Shown here one piece after another: positions 50,826-62,024 of a stretch of DNA of 64,000 bases. Within the stretch, counting starts at the first letter, position 1. Each line of letters begins with the position of its first letter. This stretch comes from Dehalococcoidia bacterium (GTDB lineage Bacteria; Chloroflexota; Dehalococcoidia; UBA2979): the NCBI GenBank assembly GCA_029941115.1, contig JAPYRK010000001.1, forward strand, positions 62,001 to 126,000. The letters run 5' to 3'. The notes under the pieces were generated by a model, which had not been told where the DNA came from, did not search any database, and saw only the letters and a program-made list of their open reading frames with translations. The translations under genes and the position numbers were made by a program.

Positions 50826-51877
50826 TTACCATCAATCTGACTATAATCTAGACTCTTATGTGACTCAGGCTGCCGCAATCCCAGTAGCTTGGAGACTCTC
50901 GTCTCCCTAAAGTTGTTCACTACCCCGTCAACAGCATCCTCTAAATCTACAGTCGAGGGACGTAAATCCAACAAAGTGACTTCACTATTCTCGATAATAT
51001 CAAGCAGCAATCTAAGTCTCTCAGACAAAAACATCTCAGGGTCAAAATATATATGGCATGTATCAACTACAAAACGATACGAAAGGATACCGCGATTCAC
51101 ATGAACGCGAAGTTCACTCTCAAGTCTATCAACAGATCCCGCAAAACTAACTGAAACCGTCGGAATATCCTTGGCTCCTTTTATACTCATCACGGATCCT
51201 TGAAAGGCTATATGGCCATCCGCAAAGATAGCTAAGTCTCCAGTCACTTGCTCCAAGAAAGGTAAATCATCACTTGCAATAATAATTGCCTTTCCTTCGT
51301 CAGAAAGATCTCTTATCAGACGTCGCACCACCTTCCGCATGCCCAGATTGAAATCCTTTGCAGGCTCTTCTAGCAGCAAAAGTTCCGGATCATGAACCAG
51401 CGCCCCGATAAGGGCAAGGCAACGTGCCTCAGAGCGCTTTAATTTTCGTATCGAGGTCCCCAAATGATCTCCGAAATGAAGTATCTCCGAGAACTTAGCT
51501 ATTTGGGCTACGGCTACTTGCTTCCGAACGCCTGATAATTGTGAGACCAATCTAAGATACTCAATGCTATTAATGTTTTTTGTTAACTCGATATTTTCCG
51601 GAACGAACCCGATCCTACTTGTTACGTTGTTCATGTCCTCTGAATAATCTTGATGGAAGATTTTCAGTGAGCCAGAGTCTGGTGACTGCAAACCCAAAAT
51701 AAGCCGAAAAAGGGTCGCTCTCGAAATTTGATTATCTCCCACTAAGCCTAGAACACGACCCGATCTAACCTCTAAGGTGACATCTGAAAGAGCTACCTGA
51801 TGAGTTCCACCTACGATCTTGGTCAAATTTTGAATCTTAAGTACCACTGAGTCTGAATTATTTTCTTCGACAATCAC
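50822..51877 (-). CDS. ABC transporter ATP-binding-like protein with degenerate catalytic motifs
   Basis: Fold pattern IQNLTKIVGGTHQVALSDVTLEVRSGRVLGLVGDNQISRATLFRLILGLQSPDSGSLKIF; see finding. Confidence 0.82.
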   Translation of the reverse strand: MIVEENNSDSVVLKIQNLTKIVGGTHQVALSDVTLEVRSGRVLGLVGDNQISRATLFRLILGLQSPDSGSLKIFHQDYSEDMNNVTSRIGFVPENIELTKNINSIEYLRLVSQLSGVRKQVAVAQIAKFSEILHFGDHLGTSIRKLKRSEARCLALIGALVHDPELLLLEEPAKDFNLGMRKVVRRLIRDLSDEGKAIIIASDDLPFLEQVTGDLAIFADGHIAFQGSVMSIKGAKDIPTVSVSFAGSVDRLESELRVHVNRGILSYRFVVDTCHIYFDPEMFLSERLRLLLDIIENSEVTLLDLRPSTVDLEDAVDGVVNNFRETRVSKLLGLRQPESHKSLDYSQIDGN

Positions 51878-51950
51878 CCTTAAAATCCTTAAAATACTGA
51901 AAACCTTAGAAGAGAGCTATCTAGCAAAGTAAAGCTAATAGATCTACCAG

Positions 51951-52742
51951 CTAGTAAATTCCCTGTTTATCCAAAAAATCCAGCAGTACACGTTTAAATC
52001 CAGCCCGGTCTGACGTGTAAACCCCGTGACCTGCCTCCTGAAAAATATTGACCGTCGAGTTCATTACCCGACGGCCTATAATCACGGACCCACCAGCACC
52101 CGCAACTACATCTTTTCCGCCACCAACCACTAATATTGGCATTATTAACTGGTTCAACTGAGGAGTTAAGGGGTGTTCACGTAAACCAGCAGTAGACCTA
52201 CATTGTGCTACATAGGACTCTAAATAACTATCTTTCTCTAAAATTACTTTATTATCACCGGCCGTAGAATGCCCAGCAAACGCTGCCTCAAGCTCACGTC
52301 CCTGCAACGCTGCCTCTGGTCCAAGCCGAGCAATCTCTCCTCGCATATACCAATTTTCGGACCCTGCAACATTTGTTTCACTCGATGTCGAATCCAAAAT
52401 CAATGCATTACATTTTTCCGGATAATCAAGAGCGAACCGCTGAACCACCACACCTCCCCAAGAAACACCAAACAAAACTGCTTGATCAATCGACAAATAG
52501 TCAAGAAGTAACTTTAAATCCTTCGCATACAAGGGTAACGAATACTCTTCGGCTATCCCTGATCTACCCAATCCTCTGTTATCCCATGTGATCACCCGAA
52601 ATCGAGCCTTGTACCAATCAAGCTCCTTCTGCTCAAAAAATTTACTGTTTCCTCCAAGACCATGACAATAAACGTAGGTAACCGGACCATCCCCCTGATC
52701 CTCGTAATGAATATTCACACCATCTAGATTTACTAAGGGCAT
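51951..52742 (-). CDS. Alpha/beta hydrolase
   Basis: YVYCHGLGGNSKFF; WDNRGLGRSG; LFGVSWGGVVVQRFALDYPEK; GHGVYTS. Confidence 0.93.
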   Translation of the reverse strand: MPLVNLDGVNIHYEDQGDGPVTYVYCHGLGGNSKFFEQKELDWYKARFRVITWDNRGLGRSGIAEEYSLPLYAKDLKLLLDYLSIDQAVLFGVSWGGVVVQRFALDYPEKCNALILDSTSSETNVAGSENWYMRGEIARLGPEAALQGRELEAAFAGHSTAGDNKVILEKDSYLESYVAQCRSTAGLREHPLTPQLNQLIMPILVVGGGKDVVAGAGGSVIIGRRVMNSTVNIFQEAGHGVYTSDRAGFKRVLLDFLDKQGIY

Positions 52743-52751
52743 AGCGACTTC

Positions 52752-53681
52752 CTACTCCATGTTTCCAGACAACTCTAACGGTAATCTGAACTCTACGGTC
52801 TCTTCTGCCACCACTATAGGTTCAATATTTATAACCCCGCGGATCTTCAAATCTTCAATAATTGGCTCTAAAAGTTCGTCTGGAACTGACGCACCAGCAG
52901 TTAATCCCACAGTCTCCACCTCCGTATACCAGGCTGGATCTACGTCGCTGAGCCCGTCAACTAAGTGCGCCTGCACACCCATGGACTTTGCGACCTCAAC
53001 AAGCCGAACGGAATTAGAAGAATTCGTAGAACCCACAACAATCACCAAATCAGCCCTCTCTGCCATTTCTTTAACCGCCTGTTGGCGATTGGTAGTTGCA
53101 TAACATATATCGTTCCTGATCTCCGCATCAGGAAATTTGGTTTTTATTGCTTCAATCGTCCCTAGAGTGTCCTCGACTGACAATGTAGTCTGCGTAACCA
53201 CAAACACTGGGGCCTGAGGCTCGCTTATTGCGAGCACATCCTGTGCCGAATCAACAACTGAGGTCCTGTCTGGTGCTTCACCCTTCGTTCCTTGGACCTC
53301 GTCATGACCATCGTGACCGACCAAAAGTATTTTATATCCGTCCTTAGCAGCCTTGCGGGCCTCCAAATGAACCTTTGTTACCAAGGGGCAGGTAGCATCG
53401 ATAACTTTTAATTCTCGACGCTCTGCATTTTTAATAATCGCCGGATCAACTCCATGTGCCGAAAAGACGACAACGGACCCGTCGGGCGCTTCTGAAATAT
53501 CATCAATAAATACTGCGCCCCTTGATCTAAAGCCATCTACTACATACCGATTGTGGACAATTTCATGAAAAACATAAACCGGCTCATCCATCTGATTAAG
53601 AAGTCTGTCAAGGGCATCGATTGCGCGAACAACTCCAGCACAAAACCCTCTTGGCTCAGCCAACAACAATGTACGTGGCAC
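52752..53681 (-). CDS. ispH: 4-hydroxy-3-methylbut-2-enyl diphosphate reductase
   Basis: LAEPRGFCAGVVRAIDALD; VFHEIVHNRYVVD; DATCPLVTKVHLEA; DICYATTNRQQAV. Confidence 0.97.
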   Translation of the reverse strand: MPRTLLLAEPRGFCAGVVRAIDALDRLLNQMDEPVYVFHEIVHNRYVVDGFRSRGAVFIDDISEAPDGSVVVFSAHGVDPAIIKNAERRELKVIDATCPLVTKVHLEARKAAKDGYKILLVGHDGHDEVQGTKGEAPDRTSVVDSAQDVLAISEPQAPVFVVTQTTLSVEDTLGTIEAIKTKFPDAEIRNDICYATTNRQQAVKEMAERADLVIVVGSTNSSNSVRLVEVAKSMGVQAHLVDGLSDVDPAWYTEVETVGLTAGASVPDELLEPIIEDLKIRGVINIEPIVVAEETVEFRLPLELSGNME

Positions 53682-53704
53682 AATCCTCTCCTACATCTGT
53701 GTCC

Positions 53705-53989
53705 TTAAAGATTCGGGTTTATCCTACCGCTTTCTATCCGATTCTGGACTACGGCAGCTCGAACAATCTCTAGCTCTATTTTACCCTCAGTAAGCAGTTC
53801 ACCAGACACATAGACCGCCGGCACGCGCTCAAACAACTTATCCTCTTCGGTGACTAGCACCTTTGTAATCTTTATGGGAAGTGTCCGCCCTAGTGCCTTC
53901 AGCATCTGTTCGGCAACCTCGCAAATATGACATCCAATCTTTGTATGTAAAAATACTTCAGTTTTATATGACTCAATCTTATTTTTCAC
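53705..53989 (-). CDS. Glutaredoxin-like (DUF836-type) protein
   Basis: VFLHTKIGCHICEVAEQML...RVPAVYVSGELLTEGKI. Confidence 0.78.
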   Translation of the reverse strand: MKNKIESYKTEVFLHTKIGCHICEVAEQMLKALGRTLPIKITKVLVTEEDKLFERVPAVYVSGELLTEGKIELEIVRAAVVQNRIESGRINPNL

Positions 53990-53990
53990 A

Positions 53991-54854
53991 CTAGAGCCTA
54001 TTTACTTTCGCAAAGAAGCGCTCTGGTCGGTTAACAACCAATGGTTGGAACTTAATAAAATAAACTAGTATTGGCAAAGAAATAGCCAACACTAGTATCG
54101 AAACAAGTTGAGGAACTCTCAAGTCAAATAGAAATGTCTCGCTTGAATCAACACGAAAGTAAGTGAGGCCAAAACGCAACAACGCGTAGGAATCAAGATA
54201 AAGTAGGAAAGTTACTCCTGGCCATCTCCAAAATTTAAGCTGCCAAACAGCTAAAAATAAAAACGCCAATATCAATAAATTTCCGAATATCTCGTAGGTT
54301 GTAGCGGGATGAACCGCGACATCAAATGTCCCGTGGTGAATGATTGCACACCTTAAGCCAGGTGACCCAGGATTACTATACATCACACCCCAAGGCAAAT
54401 TAGTCAATTTCGCACAATGTTCGCCATTCACCAAATCCCCAAGTCGTCCGATAGCCATTCCGAGAATCATCCCAAAGGCGGCCGCATCAAGTACTACCCT
54501 AAGCGCTATCTTTCGAACCAATCCATAGGTGATAGGGAACAACACTCCGCCTAACACCGCTCCCCAAACTGAAATGCCACCCTCTGTGATGGCAAACCAT
54601 TCCCAGATTGAATCCATTCTTGAAATATTTTCTACGACGTACAACGCTCGCGCACCGATAACACCACCGGGAATCCCTATTAAAGCTAGGTTGTAGGCCT
54701 GATCTGGGTCATACCCAAACCGATCGGCCAAACGGACCCCTAACCATACACCACACAAAAGGCCTACCGCGGTAAAAAAACCATGCCAGGTGATCAACAA
54801 ACCAAATACAGAAAATATGTTTGGGTTCCACGGAATATCTATTAATAACAACAT
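53991..54854 (-). CDS. lgt: Prolipoprotein diacylglyceryl transferase
   Basis: ITWHGFFTAVGLLCGVWLG; GGISVWGAVLGG; GMAIGRLGDLVNGEHCAK; HPATTYEIFGNLL. Confidence 0.95.
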   Translation of the reverse strand: MLLLIDIPWNPNIFSVFGLLITWHGFFTAVGLLCGVWLGVRLADRFGYDPDQAYNLALIGIPGGVIGARALYVVENISRMDSIWEWFAITEGGISVWGAVLGGVLFPITYGLVRKIALRVVLDAAAFGMILGMAIGRLGDLVNGEHCAKLTNLPWGVMYSNPGSPGLRCAIIHHGTFDVAVHPATTYEIFGNLLILAFLFLAVWQLKFWRWPGVTFLLYLDSYALLRFGLTYFRVDSSETFLFDLRVPQLVSILVLAISLPILVYFIKFQPLVVNRPERFFAKVNRL

Positions 54855-54921
54855 TATTCACTCCCGTGTAATTTCTGTTTATACATAATAATTAGCTGTG
54901 CTTAACAATAACAAATAGCAA

Positions 54922-55721
<800 letters not shown>

Positions 55722-55722
<1 letters not shown>

Positions 55723-56516
55723 TATCCTTGCTCCTCTCGAACGGCAATCGAAATCAGCTGTCTGGCAAATTCAGATGCTTCGCCTAGCTTGGAATACTCA
55801 GACATTCTCTCTAACACCGCCAAGTCAAAGTTGCCATCCTGCGACATTCGATGCTCAATCGCTCTTTTAAATAACCAGTCTAGCAATTGCAAATTATTTG
55901 GAAAAACTGCGCCATGCAAATAAGTTCCAACGCAAGAATTACGCCACACTCCCTCTGTCCTATCAAATCCATTGTTGCCATAACCAATCTCAATTTGCGC
56001 GAAAGGCACGGCTGAATCGCCCAAAAAGGTTTGGCCGGCATGATTTTCGTACCCGACAATCGTCCCGAGGCCGTCGATTGCAGATTGTGAAATAACATCA
56101 CCCACTAACCGTAAATTATCAAAAGTTGGAGTAACGCTTACGCAATCAAACACGTCAATTCCTTTCAGGAATATTCCCCTAGAATTACGAAACCAGCGGC
56201 CAAATAGCTGAAATCCCCCACAAACCGCCAACATTGCCACGTTGGCTACGGCCCAGCTTCTTAACGTTTCACCCTTTGAAAGAAGATCAGCAGCCACAAT
56301 ATCTTGTTCACGATCTTGACCGCCACCAATAAGTACCAAATCTGCATTAGGCGGTAATCGGTCACCAATCGACACCAAATGTACATCCAAATTTACCCCG
56401 AGTTCGACTGCGCGTGCTTGCAGCGCTAGGCGATTGCCTCTATCCGAGTAAATATTTAAAACGTCCTCATACAAACTAACAACCCGAATCGATAAAGGTG
56501 AATTTGATTTCGACAT
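55722..56516 (-). CDS. gatD: Lipid II isoglutaminyl synthase glutaminase subunit GatD-like
   Basis: LVLIGGGQDREQDIVAADLL...ANVAMLAVCGGFQLFGRWF; adjacent to MurT-like ligase. Confidence 0.88.
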
Positions 56517-56561
56517 ACGTCAATATTACCTGACTTGTGTTAATGCGAACTTGTCATTTAA

Positions 56562-57992
56562 TTACTTCCAATAAGGCGAAATACCTATTCTATTAGCTAA
56601 CTCTTCGCGAATCTCAATCATACCGGTGTACGTCGTCACTATATTTAAAGTTTCCGTGGGCAACGTTCGATCAAGAGCAAAGTTCAGCATGCTCATAATA
56701 TTAGAATCAGACTTGCTTACCGGAATTCCGGCAATTAAACAACGTAAAGAAAGATTATGTGCCCGACTTCCCGAACAGGCCAAAAACTTGCACCTGCTCG
56801 CAAGAATCTCAAAATTAGCGTCATAAATCCACGAAATATCCCTGCCATCTTGTATCTCGTCATTAAGTACGAGCAATAAATTTAAAGGTGACTCAGCCGT
56901 TTCGGTGAGTGTCCTCAGGACCTCGTTAAGCCCCTGTGGGTTTTTTGCTAACCAAATCTTTGTTTTCACATTTGCAAATAGAAACTCCTCTTGTCTGCCA
57001 AACACACCAGTGGCTGATTCAATTACATCAATCGAATCAGCTGGATGGATCCCGTATGCCCAAGCAGCACTTATCGCAGCTAACACGTTATAAACAGAGT
57101 AAAGACCTTGCTGATGAACCGTTAAGTCCAATATTTCGCTACGATCCGCCAGCTCTACTTCCACATAGCTTCGATCGCTCTCGAGCACAACCTTAGTTGC
57201 CAACACATCCGGAGCTGGCCTTCTTATATCGCAGCTAGAACAAGACCAAGCGCCTGATTGCCCTAGATATTTCAGCTCATACCGAATATGACTGCCACAT
57301 GCGCAATAGTCTCGTTCCTGTCCGTTAAACGAATCATCGAGTGCTACTGACGAATCATCTAGACCAAACGTGATGGTCCGAATCGAATTCTTACGCCCTA
57401 CATCAATCAGAGAAAATAACTTGGGGTCATCGGCATTCACAACCAAGGCATCCGGCAGAATTCTAGAGTCACTCGAAAACGACTGAACCCACGATGACGC
57501 GATACTATCGATCTCACCATACCGATCAAGCTGATCTCTTGATAGATTAAGAAACACCTGAATCTTGGGATTCATGCGTGAAGAAAGGCTCGGTATAACC
57601 GCCTCATCCACTTCAAAAACACTCGCTAGGCTGTGTCTCCGCCTCTTTAATATGCCGCCGATACCAAGTGAGCTTATATATGCTGAAACAACCCCACGAG
57701 CCAAATTCGAACCGGAGCTATTTGATAGTACAAAGTCAATTTTTGATCTTAGGATTTGAGAAATTAAACTCGATGTCCCAGTTTTGCCGTTTGTTCCAGT
57801 TACAAAAATGACTTCCCTAGATAAAATTTTACTAATCTGCTGCTGGATGTTTGGTTGAATAAAAGTGGCCACTAGGCCAGATACTGCTGTACCTCCTCCC
57901 CGACGAAAAATCTGTGAAAAGAGTAAAGCGCACTTACCCAAACAAATTGCAAGTTCAAATCGTATTAAGTTAAAAATACCCATAACGGACAT
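56562..57992 (-). CDS. murT: MurT-like Mur ligase (lipid II isoglutaminyl synthase)
   Basis: VIFVTGTNGKTGTSSLISQIL; NLSRDQLDRYGE; Zn-ribbon YCACGSHIRY...WSCSSCDIRRP. Confidence 0.92.
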   Translation of the reverse strand: MSVMGIFNLIRFELAICLGKCALLFSQIFRRGGGTAVSGLVATFIQPNIQQQISKILSREVIFVTGTNGKTGTSSLISQILRSKIDFVLSNSSGSNLARGVVSAYISSLGIGGILKRRRHSLASVFEVDEAVIPSLSSRMNPKIQVFLNLSRDQLDRYGEIDSIASSWVQSFSSDSRILPDALVVNADDPKLFSLIDVGRKNSIRTITFGLDDSSVALDDSFNGQERDYCACGSHIRYELKYLGQSGAWSCSSCDIRRPAPDVLATKVVLESDRSYVEVELADRSEILDLTVHQQGLYSVYNVLAAISAAWAYGIHPADSIDVIESATGVFGRQEEFLFANVKTKIWLAKNPQGLNEVLRTLTETAESPLNLLLVLNDEIQDGRDISWIYDANFEILASRCKFLACSGSRAHNLSLRCLIAGIPVSKSDSNIMSMLNFALDRTLPTETLNIVTTYTGMIEIREELANRIGISPYWK

Positions 57993-58099
57993 ACATCAAT
58001 ATTACCGAACGTTTTCAGTCATTCCGATATATAAATGTCGTGAGTAGACAGTACTAAACGACTATGAATATCTAATCCGGAATACAGTGCACCAGGTAA

Positions 58100-58312
58100 T
58101 CAGGAGTCGTCTTCCTTGGAATCAGAAGCTTTCACCTCAGATTCTGCACTTACAGAATCGGTATCGGAATCATCAGACTTTGCCTCAGTCCTAAACTCTC
58201 GGATACCCCGCCCGAGTGCACCTCCCAGATCCGCAACCCGACTCGCGCCGAACAACAGTGCCAGTATTACCAGAACAATTAATAGTTCCTGCCAACCAAG
58301 TCCACCGATCAT
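58100..58312 (-). CDS. tatA: Sec-independent translocase TatA/E
   Basis: GWQELLIVLVILALLFGASRVADLGGALGRGIREFRTEA. Confidence 0.95.
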   Translation of the reverse strand: MIGGLGWQELLIVLVILALLFGASRVADLGGALGRGIREFRTEAKSDDSDTDSVSAESEVKASDSKEDDS

Positions 58313-58408
58313 AGAAAAGCTCCTTCGCCTTAAGAGAGAATCGTAACACCTAGGTTAGTACTAATTCTAGTCGACCTTGAAGAGCTGAAGATTTTTCAAG
58401 TACTAATA

Positions 58409-59752
58409 TTAATTCCCTACAGGGGTGGTCGCCCCTGAGCCGTGCAGTAGAAATGGCTGCAGAAACAAAATTCGTGAATTTCCGTCATCGATAATTACAA
58501 GATTCATATCCTCGTCCATAGCAGCAGAGGTCGGCCCACTTAACCCTCGGCCTGAATCGCCCACCGAGCAATCCTTGTTACCCCATAAAATTTCACCACT
58601 GCCATCGTGTGCTTGAGCAAAAACCACGTTCGATTCAAAATCAACTAGCAGTGCCCTACCTTTATCTGCCATTCCAACGGATAGAGGGTTTCGTAAGAGA
58701 TTCCTGTCCTCGGCGGTTCTCACCCTGAAAAGACTGCCAGCCTCGCAATCGGGGTAGGTACCGGCCCAAGCGATAAAAGCTCTATTAACTTCACCTGGCG
58801 CAGCCGAGTTCAGTATAATTTCACTCACAGTTGAATGCTCGATAAAAAGTACCTGTAACTCTGCATGATCAAAAGCGACAGCAGATCGTGACTCTCCCGA
58901 AACAATCAGTCCAGTCGGAGTATATGTTACTGAGCTCGCTGCATCATTTATAGGAGAAACAATCTCGATTTGCTTGGTTGCCTGTTTGTACCTGTAAAGC
59001 GCCGGTGGGTAACTCGATGAGAGGTAAATAGATCGATCGTCTCCGAGTGCTATATCAGTCGGTATAAATTCCACGTCAGTATCGAGATGGCTGACGACTT
59101 CGACCCAGTCATCTGAATTAAATGTCTTCTTAACAACACGCCAACCGTCAGTCTCTGTCAAAAGAACCCATAAATGTCCCGACTGATCTAGTGTCAACGC
59201 TATGGCACCCGAAGAAGAGTGTGCTTCGATCGCACTGATTGGCACCTCGATAAATCCGTCACTTAATATTTTTCCAAAGCCCTTTAAGGTCATTGTCTCG
59301 TCAGAAATTAGCCACGAGACTCCCTCGAAGTTATGCAGATCTGCCACCTTATCGGTGACGGAGATTACATCTCGTCCATCTGAAAAAGTAAATTGTTCTA
59401 GCGTCTTCGGCCTATAGCTAACTACTAACTCTTGAGCCTGGGCATTCTCCACGACACTCTCAGTGTCAGTCTGAGAAAGTGGATTAATTCGAAGTTCTTC
59501 TACTAGCTTCTTGATCGCCTCATCGGATAGCCCCGACTCCCAAAAAACGACTTCGCTCCGTTCATCAATCACCACAACTTTATAGACAATTTCGTTAGCT
59601 GAAGCAGAATGTGATGATTTTGAACCCGAAGACAGTACCTCGAAAACTTCCGGTAACCTCGGTCCAAAAATAAAGAAAGCTACAAACGCCATATTTATCA
59701 GAGACACGAATATGCCCGCAAGAAACCATCGAGCCGAACTGTCCACAGTCAC
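58409..59752 (-). CDS. Membrane-anchored beta-propeller (NHL-like) protein
   Basis: N-terminal TM WFLAGIFVSLINMAFVAFFIFG; propeller-type repeats ending SGPTSAAMDEDMNLVIIDDGNSRILFLQPF. Confidence 0.6.
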   Translation of the reverse strand: MTVDSSARWFLAGIFVSLINMAFVAFFIFGPRLPEVFEVLSSGSKSSHSASANEIVYKVVVIDERSEVVFWESGLSDEAIKKLVEELRINPLSQTDTESVVENAQAQELVVSYRPKTLEQFTFSDGRDVISVTDKVADLHNFEGVSWLISDETMTLKGFGKILSDGFIEVPISAIEAHSSSGAIALTLDQSGHLWVLLTETDGWRVVKKTFNSDDWVEVVSHLDTDVEFIPTDIALGDDRSIYLSSSYPPALYRYKQATKQIEIVSPINDAASSVTYTPTGLIVSGESRSAVAFDHAELQVLFIEHSTVSEIILNSAAPGEVNRAFIAWAGTYPDCEAGSLFRVRTAEDRNLLRNPLSVGMADKGRALLVDFESNVVFAQAHDGSGEILWGNKDCSVGDSGRGLSGPTSAAMDEDMNLVIIDDGNSRILFLQPFLLHGSGATTPVGN

Positions 59753-59955
59753 CCCCTAAAAAGCATTGACTGCATTGTATAACGTGAGAGTACTCAGCGT
59801 ATCTAAGCCGCGAGTCCACGCCTAAAAACCATCTAAACTTGGCGCCGCAAACTCGATCTAAAGCCGTGATTATGTAAAACCATATAGTCACGACATGCTA
59901 GAATGGAGGCTGGGTCGGGGGACTCATTCGTTCAATAGGAAACTGGAGTCTAGCT

Positions 59956-62019
59956 ATCGTAACTTCCAAGAAATCACCCCCCGGCAAAGCTAAATCATCT
60001 TCAAAAAATAAAGGTACGGGCTCTGAGTACGGAGCTAAGGATATTCGAATTTTAGAAGGCCTTGAGGCTGTGCGAATGCGTCCGGGTATGTATATCGGAA
60101 GTACCGGGCAAACTGGCCTTCACCATCTAGCTTATGAGATCGTAGACAACGCGATTGATGAAGCGTTAGCAGGTGAATGTGACGAAATTGAGGTGACAAT
60201 AGAGGCAGATGGGCATGTTTCTGTAACCGATAATGGGAGAGGAATACCTGTAGAAAAACATCCTGGTACGGGCCTCTCGACGGTAGAAACAGTCCTGACC
60301 ACTCTCCATGCAGGGGGTAAATTCGAACCCGACGAGAACACCGATGGTGATAACTCCGAGTCCAGCGATGGAGCTTATCGATTTTCAGGTGGCCTTCATG
60401 GAGTTGGTGCTTCAGTAGTAAATGCTCTGTCGCAAGAACTTGAGGTCGAAGTTCGACGGGCCGGATCCATCCACTATCAGAAATATGAGCGGGGAGTAGC
60501 GGTTACCAAGCTCACGAAAAGCAAAAAGGCCAAACTTTTAGGATCCTCAACTACAGGTACCACGATTCGATTTCTTCCCGATCCCGAAATTTTTACGGCT
60601 ACCCCCGTCTATATCGACGATGATGACTCAGAGGATCAAGACAATAATGAGGCTTCGAACGGTATGGACTTTCTGACTCTGGCGGGAAGATTTAGAGAAA
60701 TGGCCTATTTGACGGGACGAATCCGAATTGGCCTGACCGACTATAGGGAAAATATCCAAGAGCGATCATTTTACTTCGACTCAGGTATTAAGGCTTTTGT
60801 TCAAAAAATGACCTCCGGTCGCCAAGTTTTACACCCAGAGCCAATCGTCATCAGAAAAAAGGATAAAGTTGAATGTGAGGTTGCGTTACAGTATACAGAC
60901 AGTCACCACGAATCAATCCACTCATTCGTTAATGTAATTCGCACAATTGATGGCGGCTCACATGTGGCCGGATTTCGTTCCGTGCTCACAAAAGTTATGA
61001 ATAATTATGCAAAATCAGCGAAAATGATCAAAGACGGCGATAGCAACCTTACTGGTGAAGACGTTCGAGAGGGTTTGACCGCAGTTATACACGTATATCA
61101 TCCAAATCCCCAATTTGAAGGCCAAACAAAAGGAAAGCTTGGAAATCCGGAAGTGAAGGGATTGGTAGAATCAGCTATCAGCGATTCGCTTAAGGCATAC
61201 TTAGAGCAAAATCCTGGGTACGCTCGAAAAATAGTGGAAAAAGGGCAGCGTGCAGCGCAGGCAAGAGAGGCTGCAAGACGTGCGCGTGATCTTGTTCAAC
61301 GAAAAGGATTATTAGAAGGATCCACTCTTCCCGGCAAACTTTCAGATTGCTCCAGTAAGGACCCGGCAGAATCTGAAATCTATATAGTTGAGGGTATATC
61401 CGCTGGAGGAACCACCAAGAGTGCTCGCGATCGACACACTCAAGCAGTCCTGCCGCTGCGAGGCAAAGTACTAAACGTTGAAAAAGCTCGCCTAGATAAA
61501 ATGTTGAAAAGTGAGCAGATCCATAATCTAATTACAGCTCTGGGTACGAATTTCGGCACAGAATTTGCAGTCGAAAAACTACGATATCACAAAGTAGTCA
61601 TCATGACAGATGCTGATGTTGATGGGGCTCATATTAGAACGTTACTCCTAACATTCTTTTTTCGACATATGCCTGAATTAATTGAACATGGGTACTTATA
61701 TATTGCTCAGCCGCCACTCTATTTAGCCAGCCACGGTCGTACCAAAGCTTGGCTTTGGTCAAATACTGAACGAGACGCCTATGTTGCAAAGCAAGATAAC
61801 GTAAAAGTCAATCTTCAACGCTACAAGGGTCTAGGTGAGATGAATGCTGAGCAGTTATGGGATACCACCTTGAATCCAGAAACAAGATCCCTCAGCCAGG
61901 TACAAGTTCAAGATGCTGAAATCGCTAACATCGTGTTTGAAGAGCTTATGGGCACCGAAGTACCGCCCAGAAAAGCGTTTATTATGAGCAACGCCTCAGA
62001 AGCCACGCTCGACGTCTAG
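59956..62019 (+). CDS. gyrB: DNA gyrase subunit B, probable ATC start
   Basis: YGAKDIRILEGLEAVRMRPGMYIGSTGQTGLHHLAYEIVDNAIDEALAG; conserved N-terminus lies upstream of the called GTG (60070); IVEGISAGG, MTDADVDGAHIRTLLLTFF, RYKGLGEMNAEQLWDTT. Confidence 0.92.
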   Translation: MVTSKKSPPGKAKSSSKNKGTGSEYGAKDIRILEGLEAVRMRPGMYIGSTGQTGLHHLAYEIVDNAIDEALAGECDEIEVTIEADGHVSVTDNGRGIPVEKHPGTGLSTVETVLTTLHAGGKFEPDENTDGDNSESSDGAYRFSGGLHGVGASVVNALSQELEVEVRRAGSIHYQKYERGVAVTKLTKSKKAKLLGSSTTGTTIRFLPDPEIFTATPVYIDDDDSEDQDNNEASNGMDFLTLAGRFREMAYLTGRIRIGLTDYRENIQERSFYFDSGIKAFVQKMTSGRQVLHPEPIVIRKKDKVECEVALQYTDSHHESIHSFVNVIRTIDGGSHVAGFRSVLTKVMNNYAKSAKMIKDGDSNLTGEDVREGLTAVIHVYHPNPQFEGQTKGKLGNPEVKGLVESAISDSLKAYLEQNPGYARKIVEKGQRAAQAREAARRARDLVQRKGLLEGSTLPGKLSDCSSKDPAESEIYIVEGISAGGTTKSARDRHTQAVLPLRGKVLNVEKARLDKMLKSEQIHNLITALGTNFGTEFAVEKLRYHKVVIMTDADVDGAHIRTLLLTFFFRHMPELIEHGYLYIAQPPLYLASHGRTKAWLWSNTERDAYVAKQDNVKVNLQRYKGLGEMNAEQLWDTTLNPETRSLSQVQVQDAEIANIVFEELMGTEVPPRKAFIMSNASEATLDV

Positions 62020-62024
62020 ATGAA

